Part shown: piece after piece, positions 36,201 through 49,200 of the stretch
Layout of the letters: every line of letters begins with the position of its first letter
Position numbering within the stretch: position 1 is the stretch's first letter
Assembly: GCF_000208865.1 (NCBI RefSeq)
Contig: NC_018398.1
Span: 496,001 to 560,000, forward strand
DNA: 64,000 nt
Source: Neospora caninum Liverpool
Taxonomy: Eukaryota > Apicomplexa > Conoidasida > Eucoccidiorida > Sarcocystidae
Direction of reading: 5' to 3'
Translations under genes and position numbers: made by a program
Notes under the pieces: model-generated
Database searches by the model: none
Seen by the model: the letters and a program-made list of their open reading frames with translations, nothing else
Told to the model about the DNA's origin: nothing

Positions 36201-36882
36201 GGAAGACACACAATGAGCAGGGGAATGGGAGACTGAGACGCGGTCGGCGGAAAGCTGAAAGGCTATGAAAAGGCCTGCATGAAGCAAAGCACACACACAG
36301 GCGCAGCATAACACGTGCGCGCGTGTATGCAGAGAAACGGTATCGCGCCGGGTAAAAACCTGTCGTCAAAACGCCTACACAGTGCCTCGAGAGACGGGCG
36401 CCGCCAAAATCCGGACGAGGCAGCTGTATCTCGTCAGCCACAGTTCTCGACCGCCGGAGAGACTTCTCCGGCGGTCTGTAGTCGTGTTTAACCCGACAGG
36501 CAACGCCTCGTCCCCCCGCGACGGGAGATGACACGCCCTCCGCAGGTTAGAGCGCCCCGCCAAAGCCGGCGGCCTTCCCTGGATTCACTTAAAAGATCCC
36601 TCTATACAGTCGCGCCCAGGCCACATAGTTTCCCAGTTTTCCTTCCACCCCATTCGTAACTCGTAGACAGCAAAGAGAGCTGCGAGGTGGACAGCTGCAC
36701 TTCCACAGAGATTCGCGTAGGTACACCGAAGCGTTCTCGCCGCTGACCCCCCTCCCCTTCCCCTCCCCTTCCCCCCTCCCCCCCCCCGCGTAGAGACGAT
36801 ACCCGGCAACGCTGGCCTGTAAGGCCTTACCGGTGGCGGAGACTGGGAAGCGCCACGGCGACAAATTCCACGGCTTCCTCAT
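21246..36882 (-). CDS. Giant (about 4775 aa) alpha-helical/coiled-coil membrane protein, function unknown
   Basis: Exons (high to low): 36882-36831, 36274-35762, 35473-35217, 34751-21246. They total 14328 nt (4775 aa) with consistent phases. Exon 4 alone is 13,506 nt. Its longest open frame runs up to 34778 but has no ATG there, and it joins the exon at 35217 through CTGCTGTCG|GTAAGC and TGTGCAG. Exons 2-4 are well supported. Exon 1 (MRKPWNLSPWRFPVSAT) rests only on a fitting donor and phase. Visible features: a hydrophobic stretch FVSTAFSFISFLHVLA (about 48-63) that could be a signal peptide or anchor; an acidic segment to about 200; then about 4500 residues dominated by Ala, Leu, Glu, Lys, Arg and Gln with heptad character and few Pro or Cys; two short Cys clusters (CDPDC, CQCSSGLC); a C-terminal membrane helix at about 4729-4752; and a 23-residue tail beginning KRRLRRRLAV. 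If the N-terminal segment is a signal peptide, this is a type I membrane protein with a giant helical ectodomain. If not, it is a tail-anchored cytosolic tether of golgin type. I recognise no named family. The helical region is loosely spectrin/apolipoprotein-like in composition only. Confidence 0.88.
35613..35650. repeat. Tandem 19-bp duplication
   Basis: Two exact adjacent copies of ggtatactcatcgtcactt, within the intron between exons 2 and 3 of the giant gene (35474-35761). Confidence 0.9.
36449..36476. repeat. Perfect 12-bp hairpin
   Basis: Arms 36449-36460 (gaccgccggaga) and 36465-36476 are exact reverse complements around a 4-base loop. GC-rich and therefore stable. It lies in predicted intron 1 of the giant gene. 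Confidence 0.9.
36747..36787 (-). repeat. G-rich tract on the transcribed-sense strand, G-quadruplex candidate
   Basis: On the plus strand this is 41 bases of almost pure C broken by single or double T. In the sense direction of the minus-strand gene it is a series of at least five G4-or-longer runs separated by one or two A, fitting the G3+N1-7 quadruplex pattern. It begins about 44 bases after the predicted exon 1 donor (36830). Confidence 0.8.
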
Positions 36883-39800
36883 CAGGGCGGTTTCTCGAAG
36901 ACTTCATTGGCCCGCGTCAGCGGAGTGGAAGTGGGATCTCATGACAGAACCCATTCGGTCTTCGATTCCGGGACCGGCTGGCCGCTCTCCAGAGCGTTCG
37001 CAGGTCAAGTGCCCCGATTCCTCCCCCACTCGTGGTCTCCCTCCGGCCGCAAAAAGTTCAAAAGACGAGATCTGCAAGACAAAATCGAGCTCGGATCCGC
37101 CGAGCCCACGCGCGGGATCCACTTCGCAGCGGTCTCTGTGCGCTGTTTTCTCAGACGTGGTCACACAAAAGCATATACGGCTAGAAACCAAAACATGTCC
37201 GTTGTTCTCTCTCGTGCCGTCCCCCCATGGCCATCTGACAAGACCTAGATTTTCACAACGGCGAGGGACTCGACAACGGATCGGAGGGAGCGCCGAAAAC
37301 GGTGGCGCGGCGGCGCAAAAGAGGCGTGCGCCCCCAACGCAGAGGCGAAAAGAGAGAGCGAAACGACCGGTGTAATGAGACGAAATTGAAGGAACCCGTA
37401 TCCGCATTCACACGAAAAAAAACGGACAGCTCCCCGAGCTTTTCCGCAGTTATGCGCGGGGGACAGCCTGCGCCCTGTGCGAACAGAGGCACCGGCGAAC
37501 GCAAGAAAAATCGTGTCCGTACCGATTGTCGGCAGATCCCTCGCTGCGTGACAAAAACGAGAGGTGCCGCTGAGGTTCCATACAAAAAGCAGTGCCAGAA
37601 AGCGCTGACGGACTGTCAAAACGGAAGATCGGCAGCTTTCTCCCCGGCGAAGAGGACTAGAATCTGAGAGGTCTTCGAGATTAGGAACGCGAACAGAGAG
37701 AAAGAAAGGCGGAGCATGCCGCCACAACCCGGCAACGACTCCACCCTAGACGACGGCTGTCTACGTACCACTGTGATACTGAGGAGGCAGGACTCCAACA
37801 CAAGTTCAATACAGACCAAGGGCAGACAAATGAGGCTTCGAGAGGGCCAGGGTTGGCTCCAGTCGCCCTCAGATCGACGAAACAGTGACGGACAACGAAA
37901 GCAGCCTAGAAGAGCGGTCACATGCAGGAGACTGGGGAACCGACTCCGATGGTCCGAACGGGGTGTTCCACGACCGCTCAACTTTTTGACCACGCGGCAG
38001 GGTCCGTGCTGCACGGGGGTTTCCCGAACTCCACAACGCTGCCGCGCCGGTGTGCATCGTGGCCACCGCGGCGGCGCGTCGATGCTGGCACGAGGGAACT
38101 GGAAAACCTACACGTTCTGCGCAAATGCAGACGCTCGCTTTTGCGTGTGCTTTTCAACACATCCCTAAATGCGAGGATCTCCAGTCCATCCTGGGTCTCA
38201 ACACTTCGTGGCATTCGCACCCCGGTTACCCCCGTTGCCTCGCAAGGCCTGTTCCCAAAGTCCGCGTTGTCGCGCAAATCTGCAGCGGTATAATAACATG
38301 CCGCCGCGCGGGCTCTCCGGCGCCGAGGAAAGAAGCAAATGATAACAGGAAGGTTCCCCTAACGAGTCTACAATAAGAGGGGTTTTTGTGCGCCGACGGG
38401 GGATCGAAGCTACGCTTGAAGCGCTCCCTTCCTCGAATCCTGAGTGCATCGGGCGACGCCTTCCAGTGGACACGCGGAATCACAGCCCAACCCACGAGCC
38501 GTGCGCTCGACTCGGCAGCCGTCGATGCCTTTGCCTCGCTCGACAAAGCACCTAAGAAGAAAAACAGGCGTTCTCCTCGATTCAGCTTCCCTCTAGTTGA
38601 GGATGACATCTCTCCTCAAAGCTATGAATCTCGAAACTACAACTAGTTCCGAACCTGAAATCTAAACGAGGCTGTGTGACTTAGCCGTACGTTCACTCGC
38701 TGCGACACTGCTGGTGGAGCATTTTGTGCCCAATTCAACGAAGCATAAACAGAATAAAGCACGTTCAGAGTTGGATCTGTCACGCTTGATAAGTGAGTGG
38801 CCATTGGCATGCGCGTACTCAGTGTCCCTCTCTCGTTCACTTTGCGTGAGGACTGTCTACCCAAACGCTAGAGGTCTGTCCAGAGCGCTTGAAGCTCGCG
38901 TACACTTCCCGTGGATGCCCCGGAAAAATGCTACCAAGGCCTGCGCCACGATATGGAGGCCTTATCGGGGATTCGGTTGCTTGTATGGTCTCCCCAGTTG
39001 AATCTCTCGGGATCAGGCAACGGGACGCCAAGGGGCGACAGCTGGTGCCCGCCTTCACCACAGGCAACCGGTGCGGTCGGAAGTCTGCAGTCTAGGTTTG
39101 CGAGGGCCAGGAACAAAAGGGATGGCTCAGAGGAAGTGGTCGCCCGAAGAGAAAGATGGCACTAGATCGAAGCACTTTTCTTACTGTGTACGGCATGACG
39201 GGTACCAGCTCAGGCCTAAAACAAAAGAGCCCGTTTGGACGAACAGATCCAGTAGAACCCACCAGAAGTAGTACAGCATTCTGGAACCCAGCTCTATTCT
39301 CTCTTTTCCGAAATTTCACGTGTTGAGTGCGTTCGCCACATGCGCAGGCATCAGCAGCCACTCTGCAATTCAGACTACATATCGGAACCACGGACCGAAA
39401 TAAACAAAGAAGCTCTAGTGAATGTCTCGTGTCACTGCCTCAACACCTCGAAGCGTCTCTGGATCTTATGACTTCTTCTTTCCATGCATTCTTCTGGTCG
39501 GTACCACCGGGGACAGCATCAGAAGGCGTTTGGGGTCACAGTTTATGGTGAATTCGCACGGGTATCCCGTCAGTTGGAAACGTTGGAAACGTGGTCACCT
39601 TAACTCCACCTCAATAGCAAACGTTTCGCCGTGGCACCGAACGCTCACAGAGGCATTGAGGTGCTCTAGCACAACTGAAGGGCTGCCAAAAAGCAGAGAA
39701 CACGTGAGTGAAGCAGCTGATATGTGGGCGACCGGGGGCGATTTCTGGTACCGAGGGCAGTTGCCCAACCAAAGCGTCACCTTTCCAGTCACAGGAGTTC

Positions 39801-40278
39801 GTCGTTGATCCAGGATTCGAGCTCAGGTCCACTGACCTACGAAAAAAAGGAGGAAATGAGAAGAGAGGAAGAACAGACGGGAAACGGCGTGACTACCGAT
39901 CCAGTCGCTTGCTCGTGGTTTTCAATTTGAACTACACATCCATGCATAGGTGGGCTTTTCCATAGATTGACAATTCTACCAATGCCTGCGGGGGATAATT
40001 CACTGAAATGGTACATACGGGGGTGATTCCACATCGGTTATGTTCTAGGCGTAATATATTGATTACTGTTATCACTCGTATTAACAGGGAGAGAAAACTA
40101 CTACTCAGATGCTACCGAAAGGCGCTTCTACCAGGTACCGGAATTACCTCCGATTTCAGCTGAAGAGAGGCACGGAACTCAGCACGGGTTCTTCAGCATA
40201 TTTTTGACGCTGGGTACTTTCGGATATACCTTTTTCTTGCGTGTTTCCTTCCCTCTTGTCGGGAGTCTGTCGTACTCT
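36883..40278. other. Spacer between two minus-strand genes, no gene seen
   Basis: This should hold the promoter and 5' UTR of the giant helical gene and the 3' UTR of the channel gene. Some minus-strand frames have hydrophobic starts (for example an ATG near 37717 beginning MLRLSFSLFAFLIS) and could be an alternative signal-peptide exon for the giant gene, but no phase-compatible splice into it was established. Otherwise nothing is seen. Confidence 0.5.
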
Positions 40279-43200
40279 TCAGCTGTGCAAACGCTCACCC
40301 CTGTTTGTGTGGTCCTGGCTGAGGCTTCGTCCGTGAGTCTGACCCTCCGTCTTCATCGTCTGTTCCGTCCACCCAGACCTGTCAGGTTGTTCAGTCGAGT
40401 CCCTCGCCCCTCGCCCAGAGCGCAGAGCCCTTGCGGCGTGTTGACATGAAAAGCTCGCGCCGGATGAACCCGTCACGCTCCCTAGGCCACCCTTTTTCTC
40501 TGTGACTGACGGTGCTCCCTGAAACCTTTGTGTCAGGCTGAGCGTCTGAGTCTGCGGATTGCCACCCCCTAACCCACCAGACGCAAGTGGAGAAAACTCC
40601 GTTGTTTGTGAAGATATCTGTGGGGCAGTGGCTGCTGGGTATTGGAACGGCAGGGGCGCATGTGAATGGTATCGAGTCGTCTGTGACGGATAACCTCCCA
40701 AGTACGAGGCATATGGAGGCGCTGTGTGTGATGTGTAATGCCGTGTTTGTGAAGGATGTCGGTTCTTGCTGCATTTGCCGTCCAGAACTTGCCTCGCCGA
40801 GGCGTGCACGGGGCCCTGAGGCGGCATGCTATGACCTGCTGCTTGGTAGGGGACGGAGCCTGCGGTGCTGCCCGCGTACTGTATTCGTTGTGGCGAAGAA
40901 GGTGAGCCGTTTCGAACCAAAGGTCGCATGTGAAGGATAGGCGCAGGGGCATTTGTGATCGAAACAGGCTGTGGAGCAAGGTGGAAGGCAATCCCCAGCT
41001 TCGTCACCTGCTTGGCAAGATAGAAGTACACCTCGCTGCGCAGATCCAAAACCTTCCGGTAGTTTCCCCACCCTTCGACACACGCCATCCACAAGGAATA
41101 CTGGAATACAAAGAGGACCAGGGAGGGGACGCAGGGGAGGCAGGCGAGGCAGTTTCGAGGGAAACAGGCAGAAACAAAGCACACACAAAAACACAGGAGA
41201 TGAATGGTTAACAGGATTCAACTGAAAAGAACGCTAGAAAGGTGCTGGAGCATTCGCCGGAGTGTGGCGAGAAACTGAAAGTGGTCTCGCTGCATTGCTC
41301 ACAAGGAGCAACACAAAGGTTCAGCTAACACTCTGAAAGAAAGTTGATCGCCGTGTTATTGTGGGGATTTGTAGATTTTGTTCATTTTCTGAATCGCGCG
41401 CATATATTTATATATAGGCTGATGTACAAGTAGGGCTTGACTAGGTTCACACGCAGTCGTGATGGGAACTCTAAGAAGCCAGTAATGCCTAAAATGAGGA
41501 CGCAGTGTCCTAAGCAAGATTTCCATCACTATCGAGCAGAGGCGCCTTTTGCTGTGCAAGAGAAGACAGAGAGCAGGATACGACGAGAGAACCCACGGAC
41601 ATCGATACTTTCTCCGGGTTGTACGTGGTGCACCACGACCCAGAACGAATCCTTGACGAAATCCATGGGACGCTGTTCAACGAATTTCCGCATTTTCGTC
41701 TCCAGGGCTTTAATGAGACAGTGAGGCGTGCCGATTCCGACGCGGAGCTTGAGTTCAAGGACGCTGTTCTTTGCCCGCGATTCGTTGGTCAAGACCTTCG
41801 AAAAAAGAACTGAATTGCTATAGATAACCTACGCAGAAATCGAAGTGCGGGCGAAGCAACGCACGCCGTGTGGATACCTGCACATAGACCTTCCACGGAT
41901 ATTCCGGGGCATGTTTGGGATGGCGAATGCAGGAACATGCGTTTCAATCAAGGAAACGTGGAGCTTTCTATGTACGAAGCGGCCAGTTCAGTGTGGGGTG
42001 AGCAAAGGCATGCTGGCCAGGAGTCGTTCGAGAAACGGAGCCATCAGCCGCTCTCTCCTGGCGTTCCTTGCAGCTATGAAAGTCTTGAGCTTCACTTACT
42101 GGTCGACCATGGACAGTGTCAAACTCCGTTGTGTAGGTTCGGATTTTTCGCACGGTGAGGATTTCGCCGCCGTCAACGCGGATGCGGTCTCCCACGTTGT
42201 AGGGATTCGTCAAAGCGACAAAAATGACGGCTGTGACGAAGTGTTGATACAAATAGCCTACACAAGTAGCAAGGAGACAGACACGTTGAGCGGTATGGGT
42301 AAAGCATGCCAGCATGACGGACACAACATTATGAAGAGGCAGACTGGAAGCGACACGAAGAGGAATGATAGGGACACTCACTGCATTTTCACACTATTCT
42401 CGGCATTCATGTAGACACCCACGCAAACGCCTGCATTTATGCAACGTTTCTATATTCCTCTCTATACATGTATATCTTCAATTGAAGACATGTGTCCAAA
42501 TACCCATGCATTTCCCTTATTGTGTGGTCATCTGCAGGTGCACAGCGGAGACCAGACATTCATTTATTGATTGAGGGACGTACTGAGGGCGACAGTGAGA
42601 GCAGAGAGGAAGGCGGCGCCTGAGACGATGACTGTGTTCATATCCACACCAATGACGAGGAGCATCACGACTGCACATACGAACCAAAGAAGCAGGGAGA
42701 TCATTCGCAGGACTGTGGAAGCGACGCTTCCCTGGCTCTGAAAACAGGAGAGAGACGCACAAAAACAGAGAGGGGAAAGGCACACAGACATGGTGTCATG
42801 AACCGTTGGGATTGGCGGAACAATCGGCTGTTTCTAACGCTCGGCTATGTCTCCCCACGCAGTGAGCTAACTAGATACAAGGAACTTGACAAGCATTATT
42901 AGATTTATATAAACGACAAAGACATCACCTTTGTTTTCGACCATGTCTTTGTCGTTCCGTCGTTTCCCTCGGTTTCCCTCTCTTTCGTCTGTTCACCCGT
43001 TTCCGTGGCCCCTGGGTCCCTTTCCTCCTTCCACATCCCTCTTCTTTTCCTTTGACGACACGCAAAGTCTAGCGCTGACCACAGCAAGTAGAAGAGCTTA
43101 CTCGTAGCCCACGAACGAGGCGCTTGCGGGCGTTGTAGATGTTGAGGATCGCACGTTTGAACATTTCCGCGTTGATCTTTCCGTGTCCTGAACAGAAACG

Positions 43201-46200
43201 AGCACATCCGCCTGACTGTGTTATTGTAGCTCATGTATTACCGTTACATAAGGGAGTTGTTCCCAAACAACCGGGTAGGGTTGGCTAGCTGAACTAATCA
43301 CGTTTCATTGAGCACCAACAACAATTCTTCTCTTGAAACGCGTTTCGGTCTCTTTCATAACTCTGTCGCCTCTCGCTCTGGACACCTGATGCTCCTCCCC
43401 CTATCGTCACGTCACTGGTCGTGTTTTCTAGTAAAACCCCAGGTTCGCTGTCGCAGGTTGACGAGTTCTCACAACATACACAGAAATATCAAACTCTGCA
43501 TGGGAGCACAGAACTGAGGCAATCAGGTCAGGTCTCACAGAACAAATCCTGAAAATGGTTGTCGCTGCAGCCGTACTCGGTCGGGGTCTCCAAACTTCTG
43601 ACATGAACTATCCGGAAATAAGCGGTCACGAGCACATTGTGTTGTGTACAAAATGGTGTAGCGACGCTTCTCAGACGAGGCTTTTCACCTTTCTCCCTTT
43701 CTCCTAATTCCTGTCTCTCGAAGAAACACTACAGATACCGTCCCTTCCTATGCACCAGCAGGGAGCTAGCGTCTCGGAGAAGACTACGTCCGGGCGAGAA
43801 CCTTTCCCCGCTTATGCATGCCGGCATACAGCCACACATAAACCTCCTTACATAAACCTCCTTATCTCTAAATACATGAGTGTGTGCGTGTATTTATATT
43901 TGTATATACATGCATGTATTTTCGTACACAGCGATAGATGTAAGAAGCCGTCGATAGGACAGCCCTTTCCAGGTGTCCTTTGGGTTGCCACTGCGGCTCC
44001 ATACCGCCCGCTACGATGGAAGCTGGTCAGGAGCTCTTGGATGGCTCTTCAACATGGCAAATTTTCCCCGTGTGTTTGCTGACCTGCAAAGTCGACTTGC
44101 TTCATGAATTCCTCAGCTTCCTCGGGCCGGAGATACAGCTCTATGGTCTCTCTTCCAAGATACGCTTCTTCTTTTTCCTTCGTGCCTGGCTCGTCGACAG
44201 ACTCCACACTATGCCTGGCAAAGCTGCTGCTCGCACACCATCCACTGGAGCCTTCACCACCCTGTTCAGGGGCGGCGTCGAACTTGAGAGCCCGGCTCTC
44301 AGACGGCTTTGTTTCAGTGTGTTCTTCGGACTTTTTTCCTTTCTGGCTGCCGCGCGTGCCACGTTTCCCCGTAGATTCCCCCGCAACAGTCTTCCTGTCT
44401 TCGTCACTTTTGTCTCCCGGTGCGCCGGCGTCATCCCCACGAATTGCCGCAGTGGTATTTCGGGTCTTCTTCACCTCTGAGGTAGAGTTGTTGCGTCCCC
44501 ACGCGGCGCCAGAACTTCTCAAGTCTTCTCCTTCATCTTTTCTTCGCTCCTCCAGGCTCGATGGAGCCTTCGAGAGGCAAAGACCGGCGCCGGGCGGGGC
44601 CTCCTCACTTCTTCGCGGCAGAGCAGGTGCGACGCCCACGCGCGACGACAGGGCAGAAACGGAATCCTCGGGCGGAGGAGGACAGCTGCCGGCGCCGACG
44701 GGAAGCGCCGTTTTAGGGGGACTGCATTGTAGCTGGGGAGTCAACGAAGATGGAGAAGCCGAGAAAGAAGAGCCGGAATGAGGCGGGGGAACCGCAGAGG
44801 CGTGAGGACGACTCGCGGGCTCGTCAGATGCTCCAGCGAGAGAGGAGGACGCGAAAGTGACGACACGCGACTCTGTGGATTTCCGTGGAGGGACAGCAGA
44901 GTTCTGTGTCTCTTCGTCTCTGCCGCATGGGGCAGAATCAGAGTCAGGAACCGCAGAGGCACACGCTGATGCGTGAACTGCAGCTGGCGCACCAGACGCG
45001 TAACCCTCCGTCACGAAAGACGCACCGGCATCATGTGGGGTCTCTGCCGTCGGAAGTGAAGACGCACCTGGATGGCCGCCTTCGACGCTCGTCACAGAGA
45101 CAGGAGAAGACGCGCCACCAGCGGAAGACGGTCCATAAGCACAAGAAGCCGAGGAAGAACCAGAGGGAATCCAGGAGAGAGAGGAGGGGGGTGGGGACGG
45201 AGGGCTTGCCGCGTTACTCTGTGACGTTCTGCTGATCGTAGCCGTCCCACTCTTCGAGTTCGGAGGAAGACTCGGATACGAGGAAGAGGAAACGAAGAAG
45301 GTGGCTGCCGGAGGGGCGAGAGTGAGCACTGAGGACGCTGCTGGCAGACTTGAGATAGATGCAAGAAGAAGAGCCGAAGACGACGACAAAGAAGAAGAAG
45401 AGACACCCGGGGATGCAGAGAAGGAAGAATGGTATAGAGTGGACGACGAAGAGCGGGAAGGGGCAACCCTGGACGACAAATACGAACCACGCGATGAAGG
45501 ACTGGGTGACAACGAAGAATGAGAAAGAGGGGAACCAGAACCAGAAGACGAAAAGGATGAGGTCGCCAGTTTTTGGCCGCAGGCTTCAACTGTATCGTCA
45601 TCTGGGTCGCCTGGAGGAAACCGGTCCCCGCCGTCCAAGGAAGCGGCCTCTTGGTTAGTTTCATGTGACGTGCCTTTCCTGCCCTCTCCTTCTAATAGGC
45701 TTCTCCTGGGGATGCATGCAGAACCACCCACACTGGACCGGGATTTGGATGGCGCATTTTTTCCCGACAGGGTCTGCACTTGCCCCTCTCTTCCCCGACG
45801 CTCATCAGTCACCTTCGAGGACGGCAGCGCGTGCATGGCTCCTGCGTCGCTTCCTACGGGCGCCTCTCCTCTCGCAGTCGTGTCTACTTCCCGTGCACAT
45901 ACACCTGCCACCGAGCCGCCGGCAACCGTGACTGGCGGCACATAGGAATTGCGTATTCCTCCGGAGCTTAGTTCATCAGAGGAATAACTGTTTCGCGGGG
46001 CGTTCTGTGTCCGCGGAGAGAAGCTGGAACGTGTCGTTTCTGGTGTACAACTACCTGAGGAGACAGCGTGGATGGATCGGTCTTCAGTTGTACACACCCA
46101 TGTTGACACACTGGGTATGCTTTTTCCAGTTTTCTGTGTACCCTGCAAATCGACTCGATTTGCTCCCTCTTCTGCTCCTGCCCACTCGCTTTTCTCGTCC

Positions 46201-49200
46201 GCTGGGAAGAGAAGATATCCGTGTTGTGCAGGGGAGTCGGATTGTTGTCTTGGCAAAGGAGCACAGAGGTGGGAGGACGCCAAAGCAGACGCGACAGCCT
46301 CACCAGAAACGGACTGCCTTTGGTGTGTACGCCACTCTGTTGGGTTTGGCGGGCGCGAATTCCTGTCTACACAGCCAGGAACGGAGCGGCAGTTTTTTTG
46401 TGTCTTCGAAAACGCCTCCTGTGGGCTGGTCTTCCGGGTCTCGGCTTCAAGTGCCGGGCTAATTGGAGAAGCCAAGGAAGAGGAACGGGGAGAGCACGAA
46501 GAGACCGACGAGGCAGGGGACGACGAAACCGCAGACAAGGAAGACAGCGAAGAAGAGGGAGAAAGCCGGTGAGAAGAAGACGCGATTGGGCCTTCCGTCT
46601 GGTGGTCAGGCGGAGGAGAGCCCGGGGCGGAAGGAGGGGCGGAGGAGGAGGCAGAGGAAGTGGAAGCGTGACAAGGCGAAGGGGGAAAGCCATGATATGC
46701 CTCAACGGAAAACGCTTTCCTCCTCCTGTTTCGGCTCTTTACACACGGTGGCCAGGCGGAATCAGGTCGGGAGTCTCCCCGTCGTCCATCAAGGAACGCC
46801 AAGACATTTCCCGAGCTCCCGCGTCGCGCTACCCGTCCTTGCCCGGTTCTCTGTCCGTCGATTGTCACTGCTTCTGCTTCGTCGTTTTCCCGGCCTTTTT
46901 CTTGTGGCCGGCTTCCTGTCTTCCGCTCAGCGCTGCAATGTGGGAAAAGGAGCGCGAGGGGGCAGGTATGCCTGGCAGACGCCGGCGGGCAGACAATGGG
47001 GCTGGGAGCAGCTGCGCTCCAGTGTCGCCTCGACGGGGAGAGACGGCAGCCCACCGCCTGTTCGTTCTCGTCAAGCGTTCTTTGTCTCCTGCGGCGTCCG
47101 CGAAGCAACGTGTGGTATTCGTGCGTCGCGCCGCCTTCTCGCTGAGTTTCGTCTTCCTCTGCGGTGCCTTGTTCGAGCACTGATCTCTCCCTGAAGGGTG
47201 AGAGCGACATGCGACTGCTGGCATCCGCTTCGCTGCCGTGAAAGTCCGATGCCCATGCTTCGTAGGGTGGCTCGGCAGGCAGAGCGAGAAGTGCAGAATC
47301 ACACCAACGGGAGACGACAACTTTCTCGAAGGTTTCTTCGCACTCTTCTGTGCGCATCGCTTCCTTCCCGCCTGTCTTTTCTTCGGGTCCGTCAAAAGGC
47401 GGCTTTTCAAACTCTTCTCTCTCTCTCGCAACTGCTCTACTCCATGCCTGTTCTTTTCTGGTGGCTTCCGCGATGCTCCTTCCCCCGCTCCAGTACAAGC
47501 CCCCGTTTTCGTCTTCCTCTCTCTGTCCTTTTCCTCCGTTCCCTCTCTCTCGTTCTCCCCACGCCCTCTTCCAGCAAGCACTTGCCTCGCTCTCTCTGCA
47601 AGGGTAGGCAGCCCCACGTTGCCGTCTCTCTGACCCGCGCCTTCCTGTGCTCATGGTTGCCTCACCTTCCGTCCAGTCTTCTCCTTTCCCCCCTCGTTTC
47701 CTCTCCTCCCTCTTCCCCCATTCGTCCTCTTCTCGTGTGTCCCCCTCTGACTGGCCTCGCGTTGCGCCTTCGGCATCGCGGAATCTCTCTCTTCGACTGC
47801 AACTGCACGCGAGCGAACGGCTCTTCCGCTTCTCATGCCACAGCTCGGCCGACAGTGCTGGGGCGTCGGCGAAAGAAGGCTCGACTTCTGTCTTGATGTC
47901 TTCTTCGTCTGAGGGGTACCACGGCCGGCCCTCGTCTCTGATCAAGACAGCCTTGCTGTTTCTCTGTACTGACGCTGCAGGATTCGCCGCGCCTCGGTAA
48001 GACAGCCCGCCCGAGGGGATAGGCGCCTTCTCCCCTGCAACTCTGCTGTTCATAGGAGCCGTCGTGGGATCCTCGACGGGCACGGAGGTCCGGTCGCCAT
48101 TCACAGCACAGCTTCCTGGAGTTTCTGTCTCGCGGCTTGTGTGTGTGGGGCTTTGCCGAGAAGCGCCACTGGTAAGCTGACGAGTGCTGTGTCCACGAGT
48201 GCAACCGGTCCTGTCGCTCTGACTACTTGTGCGATGATCGACACGAACCTCAGTCCTACGTGATTCAGTCTCTGATTCTCTGCTATTGGGAAAAACGGTG
48301 TTTGCGTTTAGCATTACGCCGTTTCTCCCGGCTGCCGAAGCGTGACTGTTGCACCGCTTAACGCAAACCTTCAAAGCCCTTTCCGTGCTCGCCTGCGACC
48401 CGCCCTGATTCCTAGTGTCATTTACAGCCCCTCTTCTCTGCGACAGGGCATGTTTCGGAGGAGGGCTGCCGTTCGTCCCGCGCTGGAGTCTCGCGTTTCC
48501 ATCTGAGCTCCTGCTGGCATCGCCCGCGCAACGCGGAAACTCTCGAGAGTCCCCAAGATTTGCGTTCGAGCTCTTCTTGTCGCCTCCACGACTGCGGCAG
48601 GTCCCCCCACTCGCGTCGGAACTTCCCGCGCTCTTTACGCTACGGGTGTCAGCGTGTAGTCCTGTGGTGCGCCTGTCTGTGCTTTTATTTGTTTCCTGAG
48701 GGGAGACAGCCGTCCAGGCCTGGCCCCGATCCCTGGCTTCGGCTGGACAGTCTCCAGGACCAGAGACATGATTCAAGTCGGGAAGAAGTGACGGGGAAGG
48801 CGAACCTTGCGGCCGCGAGTTTTCCTTCACGAGTTGGTTGAAAATCAGTTCCGCAATCGTCCCCGTTATCTCCTTGTTCGTCAAAGCGATGCGCCGTCCG
48901 TGGATAAACAGAGCCGGCGGATAGTGAAGCGCGTACTGAATGAGCAGCCAGTTCTGGACTTTCGAGGTCTTGGTCGCCTCGATGCTCTGTGCCTTCAGCG
49001 GCCGAGGGAGGCCTAAACGGAACGCCCGAACCAAGAGGAAAAAACGACGACAGGAAAACAGCCCGATTGAAACCGCTAAAACCCGCACAAACGACCGTTT
49101 CCTTTCCGCTGCAGTGGTCATCAGGTATCAGCTGTACGTACTTTTGTAGTCTCGATATAGGCTTCCGCATAACCAGCTGACGGATAACAACGGGATATGT

